DNA from: Cochliopodium minus
Taxonomy: Eukaryota; Discosea; Himatismenida; Cochliopodiidae
Length of the DNA stretch: 46,456 bases
Direction of reading: 5' to 3'
Assembly (NCBI GenBank): GCA_024220525.1
Contig: JAMYWO010000139.1
Span: 68,412-114,867, forward strand
Shown piece after piece: positions 35,425 to 46,456 of this stretch (positions are counted from its first letter, which is position 1; the number at the start of each line of letters is the position of its first letter). The notes under the pieces were generated by a model. That model was given only the letters and a program-made list of their open reading frames with translations, did not search any database and had not been told where the DNA came from. A program made the position numbers and the translations under genes.

Positions 35425-35480
35425 AAAATTATATTCACTGATTAAAAACAATTTTGGACTAATATTTAAACAAAGTATAT

Positions 35481-38400
35481 TTATTTGTTATTTGGGGTTT
35501 CCATTTCAATATCATTTGTCATCATTTTTTGATTAAATTCTTTTTTTTTCTTGCAAATTATGATGGAAACAATAATCGTGGTCACGATAGATGCAAAAAA
35601 AGCCAAAATAATTCCTGTTATGGCTCCAGCTGAAATTCTAGACTTGGTAGATGGAGTTGGTGTAGATGGAATTAAACTTGATGGAAAAGAAGTAGATGGA
35701 GTTGATGTAGAAGGGATCATGGTTGATGCAGTTTCAGTTGATGGAATTTGTGTAGATGGAATTAAACTTGATGGAAAAGAGGTAGATGGAGTTTCGGTTG
35801 ATGGAGTTAATGTTGATGGAATTAAACTTGATGGAAAAGAAGTAGATGGAGTTGATGTAGAAGGGATGTTTGATGCAGTTTCAGTAGATAGAGTTGATGT
35901 AGAAGGGATCATGGTTGATGGAGTTTCAGTTGATGGAGTTTGTGTAGATGGAATTAAACTTGATGGAAAAGAGCTAGATGGAGTTAATGTTGATGGAATT
36001 AAACTTGATGGAGTTAATGTAGAAGGAGTTTCAGTTGATGGAGTTTCAGTTGATGGAATTAAACTTGATGGAAAAGAGGTAGATGGAGTTTCGGTTGATG
36101 GAGTTAATGTTGAAGGTTTTAAAGTTGACGGAGAAGTTGTAGTAAGAGAGGTGGGAACTAATTATAGAATAAAAACAAGAAAAAAAAAATTAAAAAAAAA
36201 AAATCTACCCACTGTTGAAGGACATCCTTCTGTTTGTTTTAAATGAAAAAAAAAAAATGTATTATTATAAATTATAAATTATAAATTAAAAAATACCTAT
36301 GCAATCACAAATACCAGGAGAATAATCATTTTCAATCAACAATCTATCGTTTCCCCAAATTGTATTTTGTGGAAAAAAAGAACTCACATTCTTGAAAAGA
36401 TTTGCACAACTCATTCCGTTTCCTTCTGTACTATTCCCCGCGATTGTGTTATCATAAAAAACGGTACTAGCATTTACTATGGCGCCTATCATACCGAACT
36501 GTTTTTTTTTTTATAAATATTTTTTTTTGAAGAAAAAATTCTGTTAAATTTTACTAATGCTCCGACATTATAACTTCCCAACGTGTTAGTGGCAGAATAA
36601 CAATTTGAAATAACAAAATTATTTATTGATGCGCCATATGTTCCTGAAATTCCTATAAAATATTTTATCATCAAATTTTATTAATTGTTTTAAATTATTG
36701 AAAATAAACCTCCTACTGCAAATTCACATTTTACATACTTTGTTCTTGAATAGGAATTTGAAAAATAAATGGTTTCATCAGCATAAAAATCTCCAAATAA
36801 TCCTCCACACTTTTTTTTAAAAAAATAAAAAATAAAAAATAAAAAATAAAAAATAAAAAATAAAAAATAAAAAATAAAAAATAAGAAATAAGAAATGAAA
36901 AATAAGAAAAAAAAAAATCTACAATACTTTTTCCTAAAACAATAACTTCTTTTTTTGAGAAAATTTGGTCTACATTTGACAGACAATGTTCTCCAATGAC
37001 TCCTTTTGATTGAAAACAAGTAAATAAGAAAAAGTGAAAGAAATTTAACATACCCCCCATTACTCTATCCGAAAAAATGGTTCCTCTTAAAATTCCTGAA
37101 TTGGAAATATTAGATCTTACTTTTTAATAAAAAAAAAATTTAAACATAAGATAAAAAAAAAAAAAAAAAAAAGAATTGCTTAAAATGCCAACTAATCCTC
37201 CGACGCTAGCTTTGTAATCAAATTAATTTTTTTAAAAAAAATTTTTTGAAAAAAATTTTAACCTAAGCCGTTGATTATTGCTTGGGATTTATTCGAAGGA
37301 AATCCGTTGTTGAACAGGTAACTCAAATTTGATGAATCTGCATAACCAATCATCCCTCCCACATAGATTCCCTCAGATTTTATAGTTGTATTTGTAATGG
37401 TACATCGTGACATCGAGCCTTTTTTTAAAAAAAATTGTTTTTAAAAATCTTTTGTACATTTTTCGAAATAAATTAATACTTTTATAGTAGAGATGGACAA
37501 ATTTAAAAAGTTTAAACTTTTTTAGTAATAAATTGCTAACAAAGTCTAAATTTTTGACATTAAATTATATTAATTTTACCAATATTAAAAACTCCAGCCA
37601 AACCCCCATAATAATTCCCCCCCATTGATTTTGTACTAATCAAATTTTCCGAGCTGTTTTTCGTAGTTAATTGGACGTTTTGAACAATGCAATAATCGCA
37701 ATAGCCAACCAATGAACCAATGTAACTTGTTACATCTACATTTGTTGAACTTACACTGATATCTTGTAATGTAAGATTGGTAATTGTACAATTTTCTCCA
37801 CTGGCAAACAACCCTATGTACTCTAAAATATTTGTTGAGATGTTTACATTCGATATTACAAAGCCTTTTCCATCAAAATTTCCTTTGAATGTTGATGATG
37901 AGCTTCCAATTGGAATGAATGGATTATTTGTCGAACAATCCTAAAAAAAAAATATTTATATTTTTAAACTAGCTCACAAAAATTTCATTGAATTCAAGAA
38001 TTTTGAGTATTCAATGTAATATGAAATTTTTTTTATAAACTTTATCGAGTAAAAACCAAGAATCGCATCGAAATTAAAACAAAAAATAAAATATTTTTCT
38101 TTCTAATTAAGATATGTTATTCTCGGGCATAATGAGTACCCACACTAAAATTTTTTGTAAAATCATTTGAATGCATTATAAAGATAAAGTGATTTCAATT
38201 ACACATTAATCACCATGATTTTAAGCATTATACTTGAAATGATCTGATATAAACAGAACTCAAATTTGATGCAAAGAAATTTCGAATAATTCAAGATTTT
38301 TGCAATTTTTATAAAAAATATCATATTTCAAAATTATACTATGTAATTTTTGATAAAATTGTTTACAATGTTTGAAGCCAATTGATAACTAACAGTATAA

Positions 38401-38543
38401 TCATTCAAAATGATATTATTCATCAAATAAGTACAGTCCGGAATAGTGATGGTTTGTTCGCTAGAAATAGGAATTGAATTCAACAAAATGAACATATATA
38501 GAAAGAAGCAAATGTTAATTTTTGACAAATCAAGAATCACCAT
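35481..38543 (-). CDS. GLUG-repeat surface protein with Ser/Thr/Pro stalk and membrane anchor
   Basis: Exons begin 38543-38367 (signal peptide, CFFLYMFILLNSIPISSE), 37940-37580 and 37418-37263, then several short exons down to about 36300, and a long last exon to 35481. Exon 2 has IDCS.NN..PIGSSSSTFKG.F and DGKGFVISNVNI, matching the start of both other GLUG genes. GLUG strands (VGGMIGY, GGLVGIL, GALVKF) alternate with Cys/Asn/Ser-rich turns. A paralogous Cys-containing close (FFPQNTIWGNDRLLIE, ICDC) precedes a stalk of about 150 residues of PSTxTPST repeats, a membrane helix (ITGIILAFFASIVTTIIVSI) and a short KKKK tail. Not every middle exon join was verified. Intron 1 contains repeat R1, and intron 2 a degenerate hairpin. 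Likely a cell-surface adhesin or receptor. Confidence 0.8.
35640..36140 (-). repeat. Ser/Thr/Pro stalk repeats
   Basis: Degenerate units of 15-30 bases coding PSTETPSTSFPSSLIPST and relatives. The opposite strand is open for 231 codons as an artefact of the repeat. Confidence 0.92.
36826..36895. repeat. (A6T)n heptamer tract in GLUG intron
   Basis: Same heptamer as at 1-75, in an intron of the minus-strand GLUG gene; the transcript strand is T-rich. Confidence 0.9.
38019..38300 (-). repeat. Dispersed repeat R1, copy 1 (inside an intron)
   Basis: Complement of 45067-45339. The 110 bases from 38019 differ from the other copy at one or two positions, the rest by scattered changes and a roughly 14-base indel. 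It lies wholly within intron 1 of the GLUG gene. It has no ORF. Its ends are only weakly complementary (ATTCGAAATTTC against ATATGAAATTTT). Confidence 0.88.
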
Positions 38544-38646
38544 CCAATATATTTTTTTTTTTATAATTTTTTAAAAGAAGCTGATAATTCCATAATTCCA
38601 TTCTTTGGATGAATAAATTTAATTTATTTTTCAATTTTTATGTACA

Positions 38647-41600
38647 TTAAATTGTAGAACATCCAATCTCACTTCCTTGGGCAACACATTCTCCAACAAT
38701 AGAAGAATTGAGAGAGTTCGAGAAAAAAGTACAATTAGAAAGTGAAGCTTTGTTGACACCCATGACACCTCCAACAATGTAACCTTTTGAAATTAAAAAA
38801 TTAATTATAATTCATTTTTTAATTTTAATTTTCTTTTTCTTTTTCATTTTACCTTTAATAACGTTTTCTTGTGAAATACAATTAGAAACATTTCCCTTTG
38901 AAAATCCAATAACTCCACCACAATAAGAAAAAGAATAGGAAGAAGAAAGTAAATTGAAATAAGAGTCGCAATTTGAAACAACACCAAAATTAAATCCTGT
39001 TATTCCCGCATTGTAAACTATGAAAGAAAAATAAACAATATTAAATAAAAAATTAAAAAAAATTTACCAAGTGAATAATAGGTATTTATTGAATTGTTGA
39101 AAGCTTTTGAATCCAAAACATATCCTTGGAGGTTATTATATCCTATCATTTCATAAATTAAAAAAGGGTTTTAAAGTGAATATAAAAAAAAAGAGGATTA
39201 CCAGTAATTCCGCCCAAATAAAAAGAAGAAGAGATAGACAAAGTTTGAGAAGAATTAAAATTGAAAAAAAGAGAAAGACATTCTTTTATTTTCGCTTCTC
39301 CATTCAACCCAGTAATTCCTCCCAAATAAATGGTGAAAGCGGAAGTTAAACATGCAAAACTATTGTTGATGGAAGAAGAGTGTGAAACGGATGATTGTTT
39401 GTCATTGTATGCTGATATCCCTCCTCCATACAACAGATATGATGTTGATGATATAAATGTGTTGTTTTCGGAAAAACAATTCAAAATCGAAGAATTAACG
39501 ACATTATATCTAAAATAAAAAGTAGATAAAAAAATTAAAACGAGAATTTAAAGATTGTAACTAAAAAAAACAAATTAGAATTTTTTTAACAAAAAAAAAT
39601 TAAAATTTATATTAAAACATTCAAAAAGTATTTTTTACCCACTTATTCCACCAAAATAAAAATTGGAGTTTGAATAAAAAGAAGTAAATTGGTTTGAAGT
39701 AGAAGTGCAATTTGAAATTTGAGTGTTAGAACCATAACCTACAACACCCCCAACATATGTGTCACTTGAAGAAGAGATAGAAACGATTATGTTGTTTTGA
39801 GAAGAACAATTAAAAAGAAATCCGTGCACACTATTCCCAACAATACCTCCTGAATAAGTAAAAGGAGAAGAAATGGTGTTGTTGAAACTTTCACAACCAT
39901 TCAAAAATCCATTCAAAATATTTCCGCAAATTCCGCCAAAAACACTGATTTCAAATCCTCCTGATGAAGGTCGAAAGAGATTGTTGTATGCCCGACAATT
40001 AGAAACGTTTCCTTCTGAGTTCGCAACTATTCCTCCTCCATAATATGAAAACAAAAGAGAATTGTTGAATGCTTCGCAATTTGAAATAGTGCCTCTTTCA
40101 TTGTTAAGTGCTGAAACACCTCCCGTGAATGATGTCGTCAATGACAAAACTTTTATTTTGTTTTGATGTGATGAACAGTCCGAAATAGACCCACTTTACG
40201 AGGAAATAATTCAATTAATTGAAAAATATTAAAAAATAAATTTTTTTTTCTTTTTTTGAATAAAATCAAAATAAAAAATTTGTTTATTTCTCCACCAAAA
40301 TAGAAAAAAAAAAATTGTTTGTCCTTAGCAATGAAATAAAAAATAATAATAAATAATTATATTTATTTTCAAAATAATAATTTTGAAAAAAAAATGTTAA
40401 ACAAACCTGTTTTCAGCATTTATTCCACCGGACAATGCATAATAAAATTGGGATGATGGAGATGAAAAAATGGTGTTATTGTATGAACTACATCCTCTAA
40501 TAACCCCCTTATTGTCAGAAACTATCCCTGATGCATATAATAGAGAATAGGAATTTAAAAATGAAAAATATGAGGAAATCAAGTTGTTGTGAGAATTTGA
40601 ATTGTCCACTGTTCCAAAATTCTTTTTTTAATAAAGTTGAAAAAAATGTAGTTAAAATGATTTTCTTTTAAAATGATTTTCTATTTAAAATGATTTTCTA
40701 TTTAAAAAATTCTTTTATTTTTATTAGTTTTTAATTTTTTTAAAGAAATTTAGTCAAAAAAATTTTTTTTAGTTTTTTACCTGAGAACTTATTCCAGCAG
40801 AATTTGCTGATGAAATAAAATTGTCGTGTGAGTTTGAATATGAAATGGTCCCATTGTTGCTCGAACAAATTCCAGAAGAAGTAATGCCAATAATTGTGTT
40901 GAAGAAAGAATTGGAATTGAGAATAAGAGCATGTTTGTCATTAAAACCAGTGATTCCTGATGTAAAAGATAGTGTAGAATTTGAAAATAGAAGGAATTTA
41001 GATGTGATATTGTTGAATGAAGAATTTGAACTTTCAATCAACGCATTGTTACTGTATCCACTTATTCCTCCTATTTAATTAAAAGTTACAAAATTATTAA
41101 ATTTAAACGTTGATTGTAAAAATTAAGTAATAAAATAAAATAAAAATAAAAAAAAAAATAATTAAATTCAAAATAATTTAAAAAATATTGTTTTATGGAA
41201 AGAAAAAATATTTAAACCTGAAAAGAAATAGTTGTTTGAAGTTGATTGAATCCTATTATTGTAAGAATTAGTGCTTCTAATGCAAGATGAATTGTAATTA
41301 TAACCTGTTATTCCCGCTTGTAAAAAAAAAATTTCTAATTTGAAAAGAGAAATTGAAAAGAATATTTAAAATTACCAGAATAACAAAAACTATTTCCAGA
41401 TGATGAAATAATATTGTCGTGAGATTCACATTGGACAATAGATCCTAAATCATTATATGAAGAAACACCCCCTGAATAACTAAATTAATTGTGATTAGAA
41501 GAATTATAACCAAATTTGAATTCTGTTTATTTAAATTTATCCAAAATAAAAATTAAAATGTACCTGTTTAAATTTGAAGAAGTGGAGATTGTGTTGTTGT

Positions 41601-44600
41601 AAGAAAAAGAATAATAAAGTTTTCCATTGTCAATGTATGAACACAAACCAGATCCATAGCTTTCGAAAAATTAAAAAAATGGAGATTAACTAACTTCAAA
41701 AAATTATAATGAATAAAAACCTGTTTTGAATCAATGAAGAACTCACGATTTGATTTGAAAAAGAAGATGTGTTCATTATTTGAGACCCCGGAGAGGTGTA
41801 CGCACATAATCCCGAAGCAAAACTATCACAAACAATGAAAATTGACAAAAAATTTAAAAAAACTAAAATTAATAAATTAAAATTTTTTTTAAACCTATCT
41901 AATTTTAGAGAAGTGGAATTAATATAGTTGTTGTATGATTCGACATTGATGAGACTTGCATTATCAACTGAACTATAATACTCATTTCTACCACAAAACC
42001 CTCCTGAAAAAGAGTTGTTGATTGAAGATAATGAAGAAATGATATTTCCATGGGAAATTGATTTTGAAATGTGGCCTAAAAATTAATTGAAAAAAAGGGA
42101 AAAAAATAAATTAAAATTTTTACCAGAATTGCGACCAATGAATCCTCCACTAAAACTTATTTATAAATTAAAAATTATTTCAATCAATGATTCGAAAATT
42201 TTTTTTTTACCTGAATGAATCTGAAGTACTAGAAATCGTATTTCCATACGATACAGAATCAACGATACACCCTGAATCAACAAACGCAATGACACCTCCT
42301 GCCATAGCATAGAGAATTGCATTTGAAGAAATAGTATTGTTGTACGAAACACAATTTTCAACTAAACACTTTTCACTTTCATCATTAATTAAGATAGAAC
42401 TTACACAACCACCACTGAAGGCACTAATTATTGAAAAAATAATTTTTAAAAACAAAAATTTGAAATAAAAATTGAGAAAAATAAAAAATAAAAAAATAGA
42501 CTTTAAAATAAAAACAATTTACTTACTTACAGAAGAATCTGAAGTAATAATATTATTATAAATGACACTGTTTGTAAATATTCCATAGTTAAAACAAATT
42601 CCTCCACTCGAATAAGAGAATTCAAGAGAAGAAGAATAAATTGTGTTGTTATAAGATGTTATAAAAACAATTCTTGAAACAGGAACTCCTTCATTAGTTG
42701 CTGTAAAACCTGCTGCTAATGCAAAAAATCCAACAGAATTCGAAGATAAAATGTTGTTGTGAGAACTACAATTAAATATGGAGCCTTTTTTGTTTTAAAA
42801 TAACAAACAATCAAACTATTAAAAATTTATCCCATAATGAAAAAAAAAATTATTTTCAATTTATTTTTTTAAAATTTTGCAAAAAAAATTATTAATATGC
42901 TAATTTTCAATAAAAATTTACCAAAATTATGCGCGTTAAATCCTCCACAAGAGCTGAATTTTTTTGAATATCAATATTTTATAGAAACATCTTTTCAAAA
43001 TTACCTAAATACTACAGCAAAACAAGTGATAATATTTTCATAAGAATGTGAATTGTAAATTGATCCGTAATTTCTTCCATCTAACCCTCCCGATGTTGCA
43101 GTCGAATAAGAATTTGTAACTATGGTATTATTGTATGAAACACAATTTTTGGTGATTAAATAGTTTACTCCTACAACACCACCACTACAAGCACTATTTA
43201 TAAAGAAGAAAAATAAACAGTTTTGTATGTAAATTTTTTAAAAAAAACAGTGTGGAGTCTGTATTTGTAGAGTGAGAACTGACAAAATTATTGTGAGAGG
43301 TGATATTTGTGATTGTTCCTAAATTATATCCTACACCTCCACCTGAGACGGACATTGTCCCAGCAGTAGAATATATACTATTATTGTATGATCTGAGAAG
43401 TTCCACGCTTCCATTATTGTATGTTACAGCGCCAGCATAAGGACTATATGATGAAACTGACAAGAAGACATTATTGAATGAGGTTAGATTATATATTGAA
43501 GCTCCTTTCAAATTATTTGTTGTTATTCTGTTTTAAAAATAGATATTTTTAAAATTTACCAGCTTCATTGCATGCAATAGAACCAGAATAAGAAAATACA
43601 ATTGAATTTGACGAAATAATATTGTCATTTGAAATTGTATTATTGATTGATCCGAAATAATTATATCCGCATATATCTTGTAAAAAATTTATTAAATGTA
43701 AGTACTATTTTAAAAAATATAAGGATCCTTTTTTACCCCCAGAAAAAGAATATTTATCAAGTGTTTTCGATGTTATTGAGTTATTATTGGAATTTGCTTC
43801 GAGGATGAAAGATTGATAATTATATCCAACTATTCCCGAACTGATGGCCCAACGGCTCGACATACTTGTTATTGTATTATTATGAGAAACAACATTCTTG
43901 ACTACGGACCCATTTCGATTATCTCCACATATAACTCCACTACTGGAAAGATCAATTCCAGTGGAAGAGATTAAATTATTGAATGAATATGCTGTATCAA
44001 TAGTACTGCAATTATCATTATATGCAACAATGGAAGATGAATAAGAGATCTATTTTTTTATTCAATAATGTTTAGTAAAAAATGACACATATTTTTAACA
44101 CAATAAAAAAAAATCATTTATCTCTATATTGTTGATAGATATATCTTCTAATTTACAATTGATATTTTATGTGATTAATCATAATTATGCAAATTATTTT
44201 TCCGTATGAAAAAAAAAGAAAACTTTACAATATTGGAAATTGATGTGACATCATTATCATGAGATGAAACATTTGATATAGAAGAATATTCTGAATAACC
44301 AATGAATCCTCCAACACAACTAAAAAATAAAGAAAATGATTATTTTATTTGGTATATAGTTTTGGAATAATATTGCCTGAAGGTATTTGAAAAGCCATAA
44401 ATGTTATTATTATGGGAATTTGAATTTGTTATTGTAGAAAGAAAATCAAATCCAACAAAAATACCCACATATAGATTTGTCTTTATTATTTTTGAAATGA
44501 GACTTGATTGAAAAATATCCACTCTATCAATTGAACATCCTTTGCAATATCCAAACAAAGTAGAAATATATGGAGAATCAGAAAAGGATACACTGATATT

Positions 44601-44906
44601 CCTAAATTTTAAATTTTGTATATTTGCATTCCAACCATAAGCAAACATACTCGTATAAGGCAATGAATTTGTTAACCTCACATTTGAAATTGTAAATCCC
44701 TTTCCAATAATTGTTGCCCTGAAATAAGAATTAACTCCTCCAATGGGAGAAAAATTGGAAGAGGAGCAATCAATGTTGTTGATGATGTTATAAATCAGAT
44801 CTGTATTATTTGTTTTCATATTTTGGAGTTCTTTGCAAGTTCCAATATTTATTGTCTGTCCCACAACCATCGAAATAATCAAGGAGAAAACAAATGAAAT
44901 GATCAT
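38647..44906 (-). CDS. Large multi-exon GLUG beta-helix protein, apparently secreted
   Basis: Runs from ATG 44906 to TAA 38647 in about twenty or more short exons. Exon 1 (44906-44377) has a signal peptide (MIISFVFSLIISMVVGQT), the family start (IDCSSSNFSPIGG, IGKGFTISNVRL) and a CKGC turn. It joins 44319-44229 through a GC donor in phase. Later exons (for example 44049 to about 43737, 43511-43256, 42455-42213, 41041-40783, 40609-40410, 40147-39640, 39484-39203) are strings of about 30-residue units of the form S(H/Y/F)NN.I.S......(G/S)GI.(G/S).N.G.I.(N/D)C. The last exon ends NSSIVGECVAQGSEIGCSTI with no stalk or membrane helix, so it is probably secreted or held by other proteins. Exon joins between the listed blocks were only partly checked. 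Repeat R2 sits in an intron. Confidence 0.78.
44084..44208 (+). repeat. Dispersed repeat R2, copy 2 (intronic)
   Basis: Within the second intron of the large GLUG gene. Same orientation as 35298-35424, sharing GACACATATTTTTAACAC at one end and CATAATTATGCAAATTATTT at the other. It lacks the left arm of the hairpin seen at copy 1. Confidence 0.8.
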
Positions 44907-45358
44907 TTCTCTTCAATTTTATATTTTGATTGGAAATTATCATTATAAAGGGAATAATATATTTTTAACATTATATTAAAAAATCAAACCTCAAATATAC
45001 TGTACATTTGTTTCATTTGTTTCATTTGGTATGCAAATAATTTTTGAATAATATATATGTTATCATAAAATCTTGAATTATTCGAAATTTCTTAGAATCA
45101 AATTTTTGAGTTCTGTTTATATCAGATCATTTCCAAGTATAATGCTTAAAATGTGTAATTGAAATCACTTTATCTTTATAATGCAGTTAAATGATTTTTA
45201 AAAAAAAATTTTTGTGGGTGCTCATTATACCCGAGAATAACATATCTTAATTAGAAAGAAAAATATTTTATTTTTTGTTTTAATTTCGATGCGATTCTTG
45301 GTTTTTACTCGATAAAGTTTATAAAAAAAATTTCATATTCAAAAATTAAAAAAATAAA
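44907..45358. other. Divergent intergenic region holding R1 and a degenerate R2
   Basis: Between the start codons of the large GLUG gene (-) and the CRT-like gene (+). 44946-45050 resembles R2 weakly. 45067-45339 is R1. Both promoters must lie in or around these repeats. Confidence 0.7.
45067..45339 (+). repeat. Dispersed repeat R1, copy 2 (upstream of CRT-like gene)
   Basis: Ends only about 20 bases before ATG 45359. The most conserved part is the 3' third, including CTCATTATACCCGAGAATAA and TTTCGATGCGATTCTTGG. It is either a mobile element that landed in a promoter or a promoter that was copied elsewhere. Confidence 0.88.
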
Positions 45359-46108
45359 ATGGAGTCAAAGAATCTCATTGAAGATTCCTCCATCAACAAA
45401 GATATTCATATCAATACCGCCAACTGGCAGGTTTATGATGCCAAGAGATTGAAGGGATTCGACTGGAAGGTATATAATTATATATCTACAAAATAATGAC
45501 ATCTCTAAATATCCTTTTATAGAGCCCAATATTAACATTATTTGTGATCATAGGAAAATCAATGAATGCTATAGCATTGCCACTTTACATATCCAGCTTT
45601 GTAAATTTTTTTTTTTTTTTTTTTCAGCGAATTTATTTCATTTAAAAAGGAATTAACCAATGCTACTTATTTCATCACATTCTTCTCTGGAATGCTTTTT
45701 TCAGTTTTGTATACAGTATTGGCCTCTTTGTATTATGTGATCAAAGGCAGTTCACTCAAAAAAAAAAAAAATTGTAATGAGTGATTTTCTAATTCATTAT
45801 TTTTTAGGGCCTTTCATTACAAGTCCCATCAGAGTGTATTGGAAATATTATTTGATTACTGGTTGAAAATTTTTTTTTTTAAATTTATTGTATTGAAAAA
45901 AATCTTTTTTAAAAAAATAAAGGTTCATTTTTTTCTTTGTCAGCCATTTTCATTGGTAAATTTAATTTCACTTATTTATTTTATTTTAATTTTAATTTTT
46001 TTGTACACAGTTTACAGCAGTGTAAAAAATATTGATCTTTTGAATTTCACAAAATTAACATAAGAACGGAAAAGAACCCAACCAGAACAAGTCCTTTGTT
46101 ACAAGCAA
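45359..46108 (+). CDS. CRT-like transporter, N-terminal half (runs off the readable window)
   Basis: Exons 45359-45469, 45523-45600, 45628-45749, 45808-45861, 45923-45955, an 11-base exon 46011-46021 and a doubtful 46065-46108. An acidic cytosolic start (ESKNLIEDSSINKDIHINTA) is followed by a membrane segment (SPILTLFVIIGKSMNAIALP), another with FITFFSGMLFSVLYTVLASL, then WKYYLITGSFFSLSAIFIGV, as in the first half of CRT-like drug/metabolite transporters. The complementary C-terminal half is seen for a relative at 1675-2604. The join of exons 2 and 3 is out of phase by one base with the only GT and AG available, so either a base is wrong or the gene is damaged. The rest lies beyond the window. 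Confidence 0.65.
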
Positions 46109-46456
46109 GTAATAAAATTTAAAATTTTAATTAAAGAAATATTAAATAAAGAAATAAAAAAAAGTTCTTGCAAATGTAAGTTTTTCCATTTTAAAATTTT
46201 TTTAATTTTTTTTTGTTTTTTTATTTTTTCATTTTTTTAATTTTTATTTTTATTCATTATTTATTATGATGTAGCTGTTTTTACTTTATTTATTTTTATT
46301 TTTTTAAATCATTTTTTAATCTATTTTTTTATTTTATTATTAATATTTCTTTATTTTTATATTGGTTTTTTTAATGTTCATTTTTTTATTTTTATTTTTA
46401 TTTTTTATTTTTTATTTTTTATTTTTTATTTTTTATTTTTTATTTTTTATTTTTTA
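46109..46456. repeat. T-rich low-complexity end with (T6A)n
   Basis: No exon could be supported. The last 70 bases are a T6A heptamer array, the complement of the array that opens the window. Probably an intron of the CRT-like gene. Confidence 0.8.

Larger units (their letters stand above)
35057..35480. other. Intergenic region with hairpin and R2 repeat
   Basis: Between the start of the SPRY/UBR gene and the 3' end of the GLUG gene at 35481, both minus strand. No exon seen. Contains the hairpin at 35278-35307 and repeat R2. Confidence 0.7.

Noticed and set aside
35551-36246. 231-codon plus-strand ORF rich in VDGVSVDGI.
   Set aside because: It is the reverse of the Ser/Thr/Pro stalk repeat of the minus-strand GLUG gene, whose stalk, membrane helix and tail make sense together.
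38019-38300. R1 as an snRNA or SINE.
   Set aside because: No match to U1-U6 core motifs could be seen, and only a partial B-box-like string (TTTCGATGC) without an A box.

Overview
The window looks like nuclear DNA of a very AT-rich, intron-dense protist. Most genes are split by short GT-AG introns with GTAAA-type donors, stops are the standard TAA/TGA, and introns and flanks are full of (A6T)n heptamer tracts. The gene set (TKL kinase with a propeller-like tail, F-box plus SH2 protein, CRT-like transporters, GLUG beta-helix surface proteins, many ankyrin and SPRY genes) is most like an amoebozoan or similar amoeboid protist. The species cannot be fixed from the sequence. No rRNA, tRNA, virus-like element, insertion sequence or CRISPR array was seen. 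Exon structures below were solved by hand from splice sites and reading phase. For most genes the spliced length is an exact multiple of three.

Layout. 80-2604: the 3' half of a TKL kinase gene (-) and the 3' half of a CRT-like transporter gene (+), meeting head to head across low-complexity DNA. 2879-5084: a GLUG surface-protein gene (-), flanked by direct repeats of the transporter's 3' end. 5644-5811: last exon of a ZIP metal transporter (-), cut off at a single N (5896). 5897-13113: two collagen-like genes in inverted orientation (+ and -) around the Paf1-complex gene LEO1 (+). 13406-20373 (all -): a membrane-anchored short-chain dehydrogenase, a START-domain protein, an ankyrin/F-box/SH2 protein and an M28 aminopeptidase. 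20436-26446: a small phosphatase-fold protein (+) whose start codon is split by an intron, a mitochondrial lysine methyltransferase of the ATPSCKMT/FAM173 type (-), an intronless ankyrin gene (-) and an SDR39U1-type epimerase (+). 26975-35056: one 20-exon gene (-) for a protein of about 1,945 residues with four SPRY domains, about ten ankyrin repeats and a C-terminal UBR box. 35481-44906: two tandem GLUG genes (-), one with a Ser/Thr/Pro stalk and membrane anchor, one apparently secreted. 45359 to the end: the 5' half of a second CRT-like transporter (+).

Themes. Three GLUG genes and two collagen-like genes make this a region of cell-surface or secreted proteins among ordinary housekeeping genes, with repeated local duplication: inverted collagen pair, tandem GLUG genes, tandem ankyrin exon pairs and dispersed noncoding repeats R1 and R2. 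The best candidate for an undescribed system is the SPRY/ankyrin/UBR-box protein, whose parts suggest a ubiquitin or N-degron adaptor. Two junctions (1271-1674 and 5896) look like sites where sequence is missing.
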